A stretch of DNA of 64,000 nucleotides, from the NCBI RefSeq assembly GCF_900176115.1, contig NZ_FWWR01000009.1:992001-1056000 (forward strand), written 5' to 3'. The notes under the pieces were generated by a model, which worked only from the letters and a program-made list of their open reading frames with translations, was not told where the DNA came from and did not search any database. Shown piece after piece: positions 28,598 through 37,386 of this stretch. Within the stretch, counting starts at the first letter, position 1. Each line of letters opens with the position of its first letter. The translations under genes and the position numbers were made by a program. This DNA comes from Peptoniphilus asaccharolyticus DSM 20463 (lineage in GTDB: Bacteria; Bacillota; Clostridia; Tissierellales; Peptoniphilaceae).

Positions 28598-29623
28598 TTA
28601 TTTTTTCTTGTAATTCCTTAAAACTCTTTCTACCTGTTCTTCTAATTGCTCTCTATCAGGAATATATAAAGTGTATTTAGAAGCAAATATCTTATTGGAC
28701 AAACTGCCAAGTGCATATTCTGCCTGTATACTATCCTTATCTGTACAAAGGATAATTCCAATCGGCTCATTATCCGTATCGTCATTAACTTCCGTCTTGT
28801 AGTAGTTAAGATACATATTGATTTGTCCCACTGCTTCCGGCATTAGCTTACCTGTTTTAAGTTCAATAAGCACATAACTTCTTAGGATTTTATTGTAAAA
28901 TACCATATCAACATAATAATGGGTATTTCCAAGTGTTACCCTTTGCTGAGAACCAACATACATAAAGCCCTTTCCAAGTTCAAGCAAAAATTTTTCAATA
29001 TGAGTTATTAAGGCTTTTTCTAAATCACTTTCCATAACCACTTTTTCTTCGGGCAGTCCTAAAAATTCAAATACGTAAGGATCTTTTACAACATCACTTG
29101 CCTTATTTATTTCATTTCCCTTCATGGCTAACTCCAATACCTTTTCTTTATTTTCATCTCCTGATGAAAGTAAAAGTCTTTCAAAAAGTGATGTTTTTAT
29201 TTGTCTTTTTAGCTCTCTTACAGACCAATTTGCACTTACCGCTTCTTTTTCATAAAAGCTTCTTTTCTTCTCATCGCTTATGGAAAGAAGTTCGCAATAG
29301 TGCGACCAACTTAATTTTCCAGACACCGTCTGGAAAATCGGAAAACTCAAATAGAAATTTCTCATATTAAACAAGTTGGATTTTGAAAATCCCTTGCCAT
29401 ATTCTTTTGTAAGCCTTTTTGATAAGTCTGTTACTAATTGTTTCCCGTATTCAGCTCTATCAGAATTTCCCTGTTCATCTTCTACGATAATTCGCCCAAT
29501 CTCCCAGTAAGTTTGAATAAGGATATTATTAACTTCTCTTGCAACATTATTTCGTGCGTTGTCCATCAATTCTTTAATGCTGCTATATACATCTTTATGA
29601 ATTTTATCTATTTCGTTATTCAT
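28598..29623 (-). CDS. DUF1016/YhcG-type PD-(D/E)XK nuclease-domain protein
   Basis: The 341-residue protein has the YhcG layout: an N-terminal helical domain (IQTYWEIGRIIVEDEQG, YGKQLVTDLSKRLTKEYGKGF, NLFNMRNFYLSFP) and a C-terminal PD-(D/E)XK nuclease domain with HYYVDMVFYN and VLIELKTGKLMPEAVGQI, giving the D...ExK triad. Relatives are often found with restriction systems and mobile elements; a DNA-directed defence or maintenance role is an inference. It has its own promoter with a dyad at 29660-29692 and its own terminator, so it is a one-gene unit placed between the replication pair and the relaxase. Confidence 0.85.
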   Translation of the reverse strand: MNNEIDKIHKDVYSSIKELMDNARNNVAREVNNILIQTYWEIGRIIVEDEQGNSDRAEYGKQLVTDLSKRLTKEYGKGFSKSNLFNMRNFYLSFPIFQTVSGKLSWSHYCELLSISDEKKRSFYEKEAVSANWSVRELKRQIKTSLFERLLLSSGDENKEKVLELAMKGNEINKASDVVKDPYVFEFLGLPEEKVVMESDLEKALITHIEKFLLELGKGFMYVGSQQRVTLGNTHYYVDMVFYNKILRSYVLIELKTGKLMPEAVGQINMYLNYYKTEVNDDTDNEPIGIILCTDKDSIQAEYALGSLSNKIFASKYTLYIPDREQLEEQVERVLRNYKKK

Positions 29624-29659
29624 GTAGATACCACCTCTTTATCTGCTAAGATTTTAATT

Positions 29660-29692
29660 ATTATACCATAAATATTGAGTATATTCAATATT
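29660..29692 (-). promoter_or_regulatory. Promoter with overlapping operator-like dyad for the PD-(D/E)XK gene
   Basis: On the minus strand TTGAAT (29683-29688) and TATAAT (29660-29665) are 17 bp apart. A perfect 8-bp inverted repeat AATATTGA-N6-TCAATATT (29671-29692) covers the -35 box and spacer, where a bound repressor would block transcription. Confidence 0.75.
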
Positions 29693-29892
29693 CTGTTATT
29701 TGTATGCCTAAAGGAAGTAACAAATCGTTACCACCTCTTAGTTTTTAAGGAAGTCGCACTTTACGACACCCTTTATGTTTATATCTGCATTCCCAAAATG
29801 GGTACACAGCCTTATGCACCAAAATAGTGCGTCAGTTTGTAGTACTAAATAATTTGCTCACTCCCTACTAAATGTTGTCCTATTTTAGGATT

Positions 29893-31527
29893 TCATCTTT
29901 CTTGTTCCGTATATTTTTCTTTTGCTTTTTGTTTGTACTGCTCCTTTCTTTCCTCTTGCTCTTGGAATTTTTTCAGCTGTGCAATAACACTTGGTTTATC
30001 TCCTCTCTTAATTGCCTTGTCTATCTCTATGCTTAGGTCTATTCCATACTCTTCATTGACAATCTTTACTGCATATTTGATATGGTCTATCTGCTTAAAT
30101 TCGTCTTGAACTTTAGCTTTATCTTTGGTTAGCTCTTGTATCTGATTTTCAAGGCTTGATATTTCTTTCTGCCAATCACTCGACTTTATAGCTGATGTTC
30201 CAGTAAATTTTTCTATGATCTTTCTTGCTCTTTGGTATCTGTCTATTTCTTTTTTATGGGAATTGTAAAAACTGTCTTTGAATAGTGTCTTGCTTTTGTA
30301 TTCCTGATAGACTTCTTTGTTTTCTCTGATAGCGTCTATGCAGCTTACACATTGATTTAGGTCTTTTATTCTTTGTGTTTTATCTTGAATATCACCACTT
30401 ATCTTTTTACTTTGCTTTGCCAGTTCAAAGACTTTTCCTTGTAGGTCTGCTATGGTTTGAAGATGATTATCTTTCAAATAGTAGATTGCTTTTACAAATC
30501 TCTTTAGGTCTGCATTTCCCTTTTTTATCTGTCCGTAGTAGGATAAATCTTTTGTTTTTTCTCCCTGTATCTCGTTGTAGATAGAAATATACTCATAGAG
30601 GTTAAAGAGTTCCGCTTTGTTCTCCAGTTCATCTTTCTTGGTCTGTTTATACTCATCGTATTTTGCTTGCAGATTTCCAAGTAAAGAGTCTATCCAAGAG
30701 GTGATTTCTTTTATCTTGTTCTTGATGGCTTTTACTAAAGAGTTATGCTTTTTAATTTCTCTATTGATATTTCCTTTGTCGGTTTCGATTCCTTTTTTCT
30801 CTAAGGCACTGGCACTTGCTCCCATGTGAATGGTTGGGATTTCTTCTATCCCTTGTCTTTTGTAGGAACGATGATCTACTCTCTTTTCCTGATGATTTTT
30901 TTCTAAATACTGATTACAAAGGCTTGCAAAATTCTCTCTCCATTTCTCTGCGTTTCCTTTATCGTTCCAGTCTGTCAGCTCTACTTTTCTTGTTTTGTAG
31001 TTTCCGCTTTTTAGTTTTATCTTTTCTCCCTTTTCATCAAGTACATATTCCTTTTTGCTTTTTGCCAGCCACTCTCCTTTTTCATTGATTGGTCTAAGGG
31101 TAGTCATAATATGAGCATGGATATTGTTATTTTCTTCATCACTTTCATCATGGATTGCAAGGTCTGCTATCATTCCTTTTGACACAAAATTTTTTTGTAT
31201 GAATTCGGTAATGAGGTTTTTGTTTTCTTCAAAGGATAATTCTTTCGGTAAGGCGATAATGAAGTTTCTTGCAAGCTGTGCATTGCTTGCTTTCTCATTT
31301 AGTTCAACGCTGTTCCATAATGTAGTTCTATCTTTTAATGCTATGGGAACATTCTCCGGCAAGAAGATTTCTGAATGTAAAAGTCCCTTTTTATTATGGT
31401 AATCGTGAACTTCTCCGTCCCATTCATTTTTGATTTTCTCACAAGAGATATATGCTGCACTTGCAACTGCCGATTTACTTTTTCCTCTGCTTATCATAGA
31501 AATATTAAAGTGAAATGTTTCTGCCAC
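29893..31527 (-). CDS. MobA/MobL (MobQ) relaxase of the mobilizable region
   Basis: The relaxase nicks oriT and leads the strand into the recipient. The N-terminal 200 residues contain SAVASAAYISCEK, a Tyr-containing segment, and the histidine motif NIHAHIMTTLRP. A long coiled-coil C-terminal part follows (about 255-480) and ends with KPSVIAQLKKFQEQEER. The 544-residue product is homologous along its length to the relaxase at 44844-46484. A candidate oriT lies upstream at 31661-31720 and a DUF3847 gene just beyond. It depends on an ICE transfer channel. Confidence 0.92.
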   Translation of the reverse strand: MAETFHFNISMISRGKSKSAVASAAYISCEKIKNEWDGEVHDYHNKKGLLHSEIFLPENVPIALKDRTTLWNSVELNEKASNAQLARNFIIALPKELSFEENKNLITEFIQKNFVSKGMIADLAIHDESDEENNNIHAHIMTTLRPINEKGEWLAKSKKEYVLDEKGEKIKLKSGNYKTRKVELTDWNDKGNAEKWRENFASLCNQYLEKNHQEKRVDHRSYKRQGIEEIPTIHMGASASALEKKGIETDKGNINREIKKHNSLVKAIKNKIKEITSWIDSLLGNLQAKYDEYKQTKKDELENKAELFNLYEYISIYNEIQGEKTKDLSYYGQIKKGNADLKRFVKAIYYLKDNHLQTIADLQGKVFELAKQSKKISGDIQDKTQRIKDLNQCVSCIDAIRENKEVYQEYKSKTLFKDSFYNSHKKEIDRYQRARKIIEKFTGTSAIKSSDWQKEISSLENQIQELTKDKAKVQDEFKQIDHIKYAVKIVNEEYGIDLSIEIDKAIKRGDKPSVIAQLKKFQEQEERKEQYKQKAKEKYTEQER

Positions 31528-31660
31528 TTTTAAGCTCCTTTCATTTTTTGTTTGTTTTCAGGTAAAGGAAAAAGCAGACAGGTTATTTTTTGTATCTTTT
31601 CCTATCTACTTTATCCGTATGTTTTTATTAAGTTTTGGATTTTTAAAGACTTGCTAAAAT

Positions 31661-31720
31661 CCCTTAGTTTTTCTAAGGGCGCAATTATACACCCTAAAGG
31701 GTGCTTTGCGTTCTGCGAAG
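31661..31720 (-). other. Candidate origin of transfer (oriT)
   Basis: Upstream of the relaxase gene are two hairpins: CCCTTAG-TTTTT-CTAAGGG (31661-31679) and CACCC-TAAA-GGGTG (31690-31703). Between them the minus strand reads TTGCGCCCTTAG, which fits the nick-region motif of MobQ relaxases (TGCGCCCT). The block from AGGGCGCAA to GGTGCTTTGCGTTC is also present upstream of the second relaxase, with a different hairpin sequence but the same layout. Confidence 0.7.
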
Positions 31721-31771
31721 CTTTTTGCCCTTGCAGGGAGCTTCTGAAAAAACTATGGTTTTTTATTTTAT

Positions 31772-32101
31772 CTACTCTATCTCTGTTTCATCTTCCATAT
31801 CTTTTCCGTTTATCATTTCTTCATAGGCTTGTCTGTATTCTTTTGTGTGAGTAGCAACTTTAAGTAATTCTTCTATCTCATCGTTAGTAAACATGATAGG
31901 ATTTTTAATGACTCTTTCTACTATCAAGCCTCTTTGTATGAGCCTATGATTTCTTCTTTTTCGTTCCTTTTCGTTTGCAAGTTTTTCTAATTTCTTGCCT
32001 TGATTTTGTAATTGTTTCAGCTTCACATCGCACTTTTCTCTTTCTTGCTGAAGTTCAGAAATTTGTTCCTGTACTTCCTGTAATGTGTTTTCTTTCTTCA
32101 T
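31772..32101 (-). CDS. DUF3847 family mobilization accessory protein
   Basis: This 109-residue protein starts with a coiled coil (LQEVQEQISELQQEREKCD) and carries the basic segment NEKERKRRNHRLIQRGLIVE typical of DUF3847, followed by an acidic tail. Its place between the sigma factor and oriT/relaxase suggests an accessory nicking factor of MobC kind; that is inference. The counterpart in the neighbouring element is at 46864-47259. Confidence 0.75.
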   Translation of the reverse strand: MKKENTLQEVQEQISELQQEREKCDVKLKQLQNQGKKLEKLANEKERKRRNHRLIQRGLIVERVIKNPIMFTNDEIEELLKVATHTKEYRQAYEEMINGKDMEDETEIE

Positions 32102-32142
32102 TTTTCATTCCTCCGTTTTGGTATCTGCTTGTTTCCATAAAG

Positions 32143-32177
32143 AAAGGTTAAGCACCTTTTTTTGACACTTAACCTTT
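32143..32177 (-). terminator. Terminator after the sigma-like gene
   Basis: AAAGGTTAAG and CTTAACCTTT (32143-32152 with 32168-32177) form a 10-bp stem; on the minus strand TCTTTATGG follows. Confidence 0.65.
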
Positions 32178-32185
32178 CCAAGTTT

Positions 32186-32602
32186 TTAGATTTTATCTTC
32201 TAAAATCTTTCTCAGTTTTTCTAAAATCCTATCCCTCCTCCCACTGATTGCTTGATGTGTAACTTTCTCTCTTCTGCTGATTGACCTTAGACTTTCTTCT
32301 TTGTAGAAGATGGCTTCCATCAACTCTCGTTCTTCTTTTAAAAGAGTATTTAATGCTCTATGAAGTTCTTCAATTCGCATTTTTACTTCTACAATTTTTT
32401 CTAAGTCTATCTTTTCATCTATGATGTTATCTACAAAGTGTCCATCATGATCCAGTGCCGAAAATGGTATTACATTATGCTTCCAATCTTTTCTTTGGAG
32501 ATACTTTTCATGCTCTGTTATCTTCCAATAGGCTTTGTAGACTTCTTCACTTACAGGTACGGCTTTGCCTTTTACATAAAGGTAATATTCTTTCTTTGCC
32601 AC
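32186..32602 (-). CDS. Sigma-70-like regulatory factor of the mobilizable region
   Basis: The 138-residue protein has a family-specific N-terminal half (YYLYVKGKAVPVSEEVYKAYW, FSALDHDGHFVDNIID) and a C-terminal sigma region 4 helix-turn-helix (EERELMEAIFYKEESLRSIS, VTHQAISGRRDRILEKL). Such genes are regular companions of the relaxase in these elements and may control transfer or excision genes. It starts at a GTG with GGAGG eight bases upstream; the ATG in between is out of frame. A near-identical but prematurely stopped copy lies at 47376-47756. Confidence 0.85.
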   Translation of the reverse strand: MAKKEYYLYVKGKAVPVSEEVYKAYWKITEHEKYLQRKDWKHNVIPFSALDHDGHFVDNIIDEKIDLEKIVEVKMRIEELHRALNTLLKEERELMEAIFYKEESLRSISRREKVTHQAISGRRDRILEKLRKILEDKI

Positions 32603-32645
32603 TTAGTCATCCTCCTTTTTAAGTTCTCTGTTTTGGTTTTGAGAA

Positions 32646-32686
32646 TAAAAAAGGAGGACTTCTACACTTTGACGTAAAAAGTCCTC
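32646..32686 (-). terminator. Terminator of the ECF/ABC uptake operon
   Basis: GAGGACTT and AAGTCCTC (32654-32661 with 32679-32686) make a perfect 8-bp stem with CCTTTTTTATTC after it on the minus strand. The same structure lies after the MATE gene at 47802-47842. Confidence 0.85.
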
Positions 32687-32718
32687 TCGGCTTAAAAACT
32701 AATGTTTTATATAATTTT

Positions 32719-32826
32719 CTATTTTGTTGTTTCTGGTAAAGTATTATTGCTATGTGTAAGCAATTCCAAGAATAAAAAAGGATAATTATATCGTTCTGTG
32801 AAAACCGAAACTATAAGTTTTGACAT
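32719..32826 (-). CDS. Very small ORF at the end of the uptake operon, unknown
   Basis: This 35-codon frame (MSKLIVSVFTERYNYPFLFL and on) has an excellent ribosome binding site, GGAGGG six bases before the ATG. It lies between the MptD-like gene and the operon terminator. I do not recognise it. A 22-codon frame in the same relative position follows the MATE gene in the neighbouring element. Confidence 0.45.
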   Translation of the reverse strand: MSKLIVSVFTERYNYPFLFLELLTHSNNTLPETTK

Positions 32827-32867
32827 AATTATCCCTCCATTATTTTCCCTCCTAAGTAAATTTATTA

Positions 32868-33452
32868 TTAAATCACTCCTGCTTTTTCAAAATGCTTTTT
32901 GAGTATCTTTGTTGCAACGAATGCTCCTATGCAAGCAAGAACAAAAGTTATCAAGCCAAATCCTACTGCCCACGAAACTTTGAAATAAGATAATGCTTCA
33001 TTTATTTGTGCTTCGCTCATTTTCCATTTTGATGCTCTTTCCACAAAAGAAGCTGTCCCGAATAAAATCACAGGAATTACTGTTCCTAAAAAATCTGCTA
33101 ATGCAAATATCCCATATCCAATAATCATTCGTCCCTTGCTCTCATAATTTCCTATAATCAAATCACATATAATTCCACCGATTACAGCAAAGACTGCATG
33201 AGGCAAATGTCCTCCTGACAATGCAATTAAACCAAGAAGCGTTCCTGATATTGTAAATACGCCCTTCTTTTTAACTTTCAAAGCCATAAGTATATAAACG
33301 GTAGCAGCTACCATAAAGCTAACTCCTGAAGCAATAAATCCTCCAATCACTGTTGTTGCCATAGCAAATGCAACCACCATGTATATGACAATTCCAATTG
33401 CATTAAAGATTCCGATTGTAATAAAATCACGACCATTTAATTTGTTTTTCAT
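32868..33452 (-). CDS. MptD/Trep_Strep family ECF transporter S component
   Basis: This is the substrate-binding membrane subunit of an energy-coupling-factor importer. The 194 residues include about five to six hydrophobic segments (IGIFNAIGIVIYMVVAFAMA, FIASGVSFMVAATVYILMAL, and so on), and it directly follows the T and A components, with ten bases between. The substrate cannot be read from sequence; company with YbtPQ-like exporters-turned-importers suggests a metal chelate, haem or similar. Confidence 0.82.
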   Translation of the reverse strand: MKNKLNGRDFITIGIFNAIGIVIYMVVAFAMATTVIGGFIASGVSFMVAATVYILMALKVKKKGVFTISGTLLGLIALSGGHLPHAVFAVIGGIICDLIIGNYESKGRMIIGYGIFALADFLGTVIPVILFGTASFVERASKWKMSEAQINEALSYFKVSWAVGFGLITFVLACIGAFVATKILKKHFEKAGVI

Positions 33453-33462
33453 AAAAGTCCTC

Positions 33463-34167
33463 CTAATAAATTTTCTGTATTACTATCACAAGAGCAATCA
33501 TCAAAGCTCCTAATAGTCCAATCAACAAATCCGCCCATCTAAACCTCAATTTTGTCAATGTAACCCTGTTCTCATCACTATCAAGTCCTCTAATGAGTGC
33601 TGAAGCTGACAGTTCATCTGAAATCTTAATCATCCTCATTAAAAGTGGAACAAGCGTATATTCAATATATTTAAATGGATGTAGCAACGGGAAAAATCTA
33701 CTTGTTACGATTCCTCGAATCTTCATATTCTCTTTTAATGCCTTGAGTTCTATTCTTATAGTTGGTACAAACCTAAGCAAAACACTAAAAGGTATACCAA
33801 TGCTTCTTGGTACTTTCATTCTATTTAATGCTTCAAGCATTTCACTTACACTTGTAGTCTTTGTTATATATCCACCAAACATAGCAATTAAGGTCATCCT
33901 TGATGCAAAGTAAATAAACATATATATTGCAAATACGATACTTGCTTCACGAAACTTTCCAAGCCCTAACTCTATGCAGTATAAAAGCACAAAAAACAAA
34001 ATAAAGCGTAATGCTCTTTTCCACATACTACTGTATACATACAGAAAAAAGGCAAAGACAATCAGTCCGAAAAGTAGGATTGTATCGCTTATAAAAAAGC
34101 TGGTAAAGGAGGCAATTGGAAGTAGAATAAGTTTTATTCTCGGATCGACTGTTTTTCTATCTATCAA
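33463..34167 (-). CDS. ECF transporter T component (CbiQ-like)
   Basis: The scaffold membrane subunit joins the S component to the ATPases. The 234 residues have four to five N-terminal hydrophobic segments and the cytoplasmic coupling helices with SIGIPFSVLLRFVPTIRIELKA-type and SASALIRGLDSDENR motifs, the latter the conserved Ala-Arg-Gly signature. It begins at a TTG at 34167 with GAGGAGG eight bases upstream and overlaps the ATPase gene by 11 bases. Confidence 0.87.
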   Translation of the reverse strand: MIDRKTVDPRIKLILLPIASFTSFFISDTILLFGLIVFAFFLYVYSSMWKRALRFILFFVLLYCIELGLGKFREASIVFAIYMFIYFASRMTLIAMFGGYITKTTSVSEMLEALNRMKVPRSIGIPFSVLLRFVPTIRIELKALKENMKIRGIVTSRFFPLLHPFKYIEYTLVPLLMRMIKISDELSASALIRGLDSDENRVTLTKLRFRWADLLIGLLGALMIALVIVIQKIY

Positions 34168-35674
34168 GTTCTCTACCTCCTCTCATCTTGTCTAATATGA
34201 GAAATTTATTACTTTCACTCATATTCAGAACCTTTTCTATTTTTCCATCTCCCATTACCCATAGCTCACTCACTGTGTTTGCTAAAAACTCAAAATCATG
34301 ACTTATCACCAAAACTGTTGTCCCATTTTTTAATTGTTCTTCAATCAGTTTTGCGACTGAAAGCATTGAGTCTTTATCACAACCTGATGTTGGTTCATCA
34401 TAGATGAAAACTTTTGCCTGTTTCATCATTCCACAAGCTATTGTCAATCTTTGTTTTTCTCCTCTTGATAAAGCAAACGGATGCTTGTCTATATATTTAT
34501 CTAAGCCAAGTACATTCAAAATAAACTTTGCCTTTTGGGTATTTTCTTTTTTAGTTTTACTTGAAATACCAAGTAGCATTTCATCAAGTACACTTTCCGA
34601 AAACAACTGATAGTCTGAATCTTGAAAGACAAAATATGACATATCCATTAAATCTTTGTGATTAAGCGACTTATCTTTTCCCGCCCATATCTTCCCCTCT
34701 TTTATCTTCTCAAGTCCTGAAAGCACTCTTGCAAAGGTAGTTTTCCCGGTACCATTTAAACCGATAAGACCAATGGCTATTCCGCACTCCATATTAAAAT
34801 CAAGATGATTTAAAATGTACTGTTTTTGCTTCTTTCCATCCTTAGCTACATTCGGATAGCAAAATCTCAAGCCTTTCCCGCTGATACTTTCATCATTTAA
34901 TTGATATGAGCCTTTCTTCTCACTTATCCTGTATTCTTCTAATTCAAGAGTTCTTAATCCATTCTCATCCCAAAACTCCCCTTCAAGATGAATAACTTCT
35001 TCCCGACTCAAGTCCAGTGCAATTTCTCCATCTTTCACCAAAAGAAAACGGTCAAATAAAGATTTTACATAGTACAAACGATGTTCAATTAGAACAACTG
35101 TTGTTCCTTTTTTCTTTAATTTTTCCAAAATTAAAAACAGGTCAAATGTTGCTTTCATATCCAAATTTGCTGAAGGCTCATCTAAAATTAAAACTTTCGG
35201 ATTCATTGCATAGATGCTTGCAATAGCTATCTTTTGTTTCTGCCCGCTTGATAATTCAAAAACAGATTTTCCTTCCAGTTCCTCAATATCCAGTTCTGCA
35301 TATACTTCTGCTACTCTCTGTTTTATTTCATCTCTTGATTTGCAGATGGTTTGAAGCCCAAAAGCTATTTCTTCATCTGTCGTTGTCGTAAAAAACTGAC
35401 TTCTTGGATCTTGAAATACAGTCCCTACAATATGCCCTATTTCATGAAGCGATAACTTGCTTATATCTTTTCCGGACGCAAAGGCTTCCCCTTGCATTTT
35501 GCCTTTGTAATAATGTGGAATAAGACCATTCATTACACTTCCAAGAGTGCTTTTACCACTTCCACTTTTCCCTGAAATTAAAACAAATTCACCTTTTTTA
35601 ATTTCAAGATTGACATTTTTTAAAGCAGTTCGTCCATCTTCCCATTCATAAGAAACATCTTTTAGCAAAATCAT
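34157..35674 (-). CDS. ECF transporter ATPase with two fused ABC domains
   Basis: Two ATP-binding cassettes lie in one chain. The first has Walker A SGKSGSGKS and signature ELSSGQKQKIAIA; the second has LNGTGKTTFA and LSRGEKQRLTIA, each with a Walker B aspartate (ILDEPSANLD and IYDEPTSGCD). It energises the adjacent T and S components. I start at the ATG at 35674 (MILLKDVSYEW), which has GGGG seven bases upstream and sits 2 bases after the stop of the preceding gene; an in-frame ATG at 35701 is inside that gene. Confidence 0.88.
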   Translation of the reverse strand: MILLKDVSYEWEDGRTALKNVNLEIKKGEFVLISGKSGSGKSTLGSVMNGLIPHYYKGKMQGEAFASGKDISKLSLHEIGHIVGTVFQDPRSQFFTTTTDEEIAFGLQTICKSRDEIKQRVAEVYAELDIEELEGKSVFELSSGQKQKIAIASIYAMNPKVLILDEPSANLDMKATFDLFLILEKLKKKGTTVVLIEHRLYYVKSLFDRFLLVKDGEIALDLSREEVIHLEGEFWDENGLRTLELEEYRISEKKGSYQLNDESISGKGLRFCYPNVAKDGKKQKQYILNHLDFNMECGIAIGLIGLNGTGKTTFARVLSGLEKIKEGKIWAGKDKSLNHKDLMDMSYFVFQDSDYQLFSESVLDEMLLGISSKTKKENTQKAKFILNVLGLDKYIDKHPFALSRGEKQRLTIACGMMKQAKVFIYDEPTSGCDKDSMLSVAKLIEEQLKNGTTVLVISHDFEFLANTVSELWVMGDGKIEKVLNMSESNKFLILDKMRGGRELDR

Positions 35675-35676
35675 GG

Positions 35677-37386
35677 TTATACCCCATACTGAGCTTTCCA
35701 TAATTTTGTGTAGTAACCATTTTTCGCAAGAAGTTCACCATGCTTTCCTTTTTCAAGTAAATTTCCTTTTTGAAATACGAGAATTTGGTCAGCTTTTTGA
35801 ATTGTTTTTAAATGATGAGCCACTACAAGTACAGTTCTATTCTTTGCAAGTTCTGTAATAGCATCCTGTATCAAAGATTCATTTACAGGATCAACATTAC
35901 TTGTCATTTCATCAAGAATTAAAATCGGTGCATCTTTTAGAAAAGCTCTTGCAATAGATATTCTTTGTCTTTGTCCACCTGATAAAATTCCTCCATTTTC
36001 GCCAATATCAGTTTCATAACCTTTTGGTAAACTCATAATGAAATCATGTATTCTTGCTTTCTTTGCAGCTTCAATGATTTCCTCTTTTGTAGCTCCTTTT
36101 TTACCTACTCTGATATTTTCTTCAATCGTGTTATCAAACAATTGAACATTCTGCATGACAATGCTAATACGGTCTAAAAGCTCATCATAAGGAATATCCC
36201 TTATATCAATTCCTCCGAGTGTAATTTTTCCTTTATGCACATCATAAAATCTTAGAAGTAAGTTGGTTATAGTGGTCTTTCCACTACCTGATTCTCCAAC
36301 TAAGGCTGTCATTGTTTTTTCAGCAATAGAAAAGCTCAATTTTTCCATTTTAAATTCATCTTTTTCATAGGAAAATCCAATGTTATCAAAAGCTATATCA
36401 TTATCTTTCGGAACAATTCCATTCACTTTATCTGGGATTACATCTGCATATAAAATTCTTGAAAGTCTTTCGTAACTATCTACCGCCGAAACATAGTTCA
36501 TATAGTGTTGTTCCATAGAAGCGAACGGCTTATAAAACTCTTTTGAAATTACTGCAAAGATAATAAAATTAAGTACATCAAGACTTCCCTTTATAACAAG
36601 TATTGCTCCTGCAATTAAAAGAACTAAATATCCAATATCCAGTAAAAACCCAAATATAGATAGCTGTTTTGCCTTGAATCTTGAAGCTACTTTGCTTGTT
36701 TCTCCAAACTTTTTTGTCTTGTTCATAAGCTCATTATCCAAGCTTTTATTGTTTGAAAAACTCTTTAGTACAGGTATTCCTCTAACATATTCAACAAATA
36801 AGCTAACCATATCAAGAAGTGCTGAATTATTCTGATTCTCTATTCTTTCAGATTGCTTAATTGTCAGATATAGAAAGACAAGTGCAATCGGAACAGATAC
36901 AGCCATTAGAATAGCAAGTTTGAAATCAATACTTGCAAGACCGATAAATACGACTGCACCTATCAAAAAATCGCCAAACATTCTCGACCACATGTGTCCT
37001 ACAACAAGAGACATATTATCAACATCTTTGTGTAAAATTGTATTGATCTCTCCCAGTCTTTCATTGGTATAAAATCCCAAACTGAATTTTTTCAATTTAA
37101 TAATCATGCGTTCTCTGATTTGCTGAACAATATCAAAACCTGCACTATGCTTTTTCATATCTGCGACCATATTACAAATACCTTTGAACACTACAAGTAA
37201 CCCAATTGCAATAAAATCTTTATATAAACTTGCTAAACTCGTCCCATCAAATATCTGAAACAGTATAGAAAATACGATAACAATCATGGCTATGGAGCTT
37301 AGTCCATAAAGGGCAAAGAATACACTTGATATAATCAAATCTCTCTTGCCGGTTTTTGTAAGCAGCTTTAACATTTCTCTAAACAT
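35677..37386 (-). CDS. ABC transporter, membrane plus ATPase (YbtQ/IrtB-like)
   Basis: This half-transporter of 569 residues has a six-helix exporter-fold membrane domain (about 15-310) and an ATPase domain with Walker A GESGSGKTTITNL, signature LSGGQRQRISIARAF and Walker B ILILDEMTSNVD. The ATG overlaps the stop of the partner gene by eight bases, the usual arrangement for a heterodimer. YbtPQ and IrtAB use this fold for siderophore import; together with the ECF genes downstream, uptake of a chelated metal or haem is plausible but not proven. Confidence 0.87.
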   Translation of the reverse strand: MFREMLKLLTKTGKRDLIISSVFFALYGLSSIAMIVIVFSILFQIFDGTSLASLYKDFIAIGLLVVFKGICNMVADMKKHSAGFDIVQQIRERMIIKLKKFSLGFYTNERLGEINTILHKDVDNMSLVVGHMWSRMFGDFLIGAVVFIGLASIDFKLAILMAVSVPIALVFLYLTIKQSERIENQNNSALLDMVSLFVEYVRGIPVLKSFSNNKSLDNELMNKTKKFGETSKVASRFKAKQLSIFGFLLDIGYLVLLIAGAILVIKGSLDVLNFIIFAVISKEFYKPFASMEQHYMNYVSAVDSYERLSRILYADVIPDKVNGIVPKDNDIAFDNIGFSYEKDEFKMEKLSFSIAEKTMTALVGESGSGKTTITNLLLRFYDVHKGKITLGGIDIRDIPYDELLDRISIVMQNVQLFDNTIEENIRVGKKGATKEEIIEAAKKARIHDFIMSLPKGYETDIGENGGILSGGQRQRISIARAFLKDAPILILDEMTSNVDPVNESLIQDAITELAKNRTVLVVAHHLKTIQKADQILVFQKGNLLEKGKHGELLAKNGYYTKLWKAQYGV

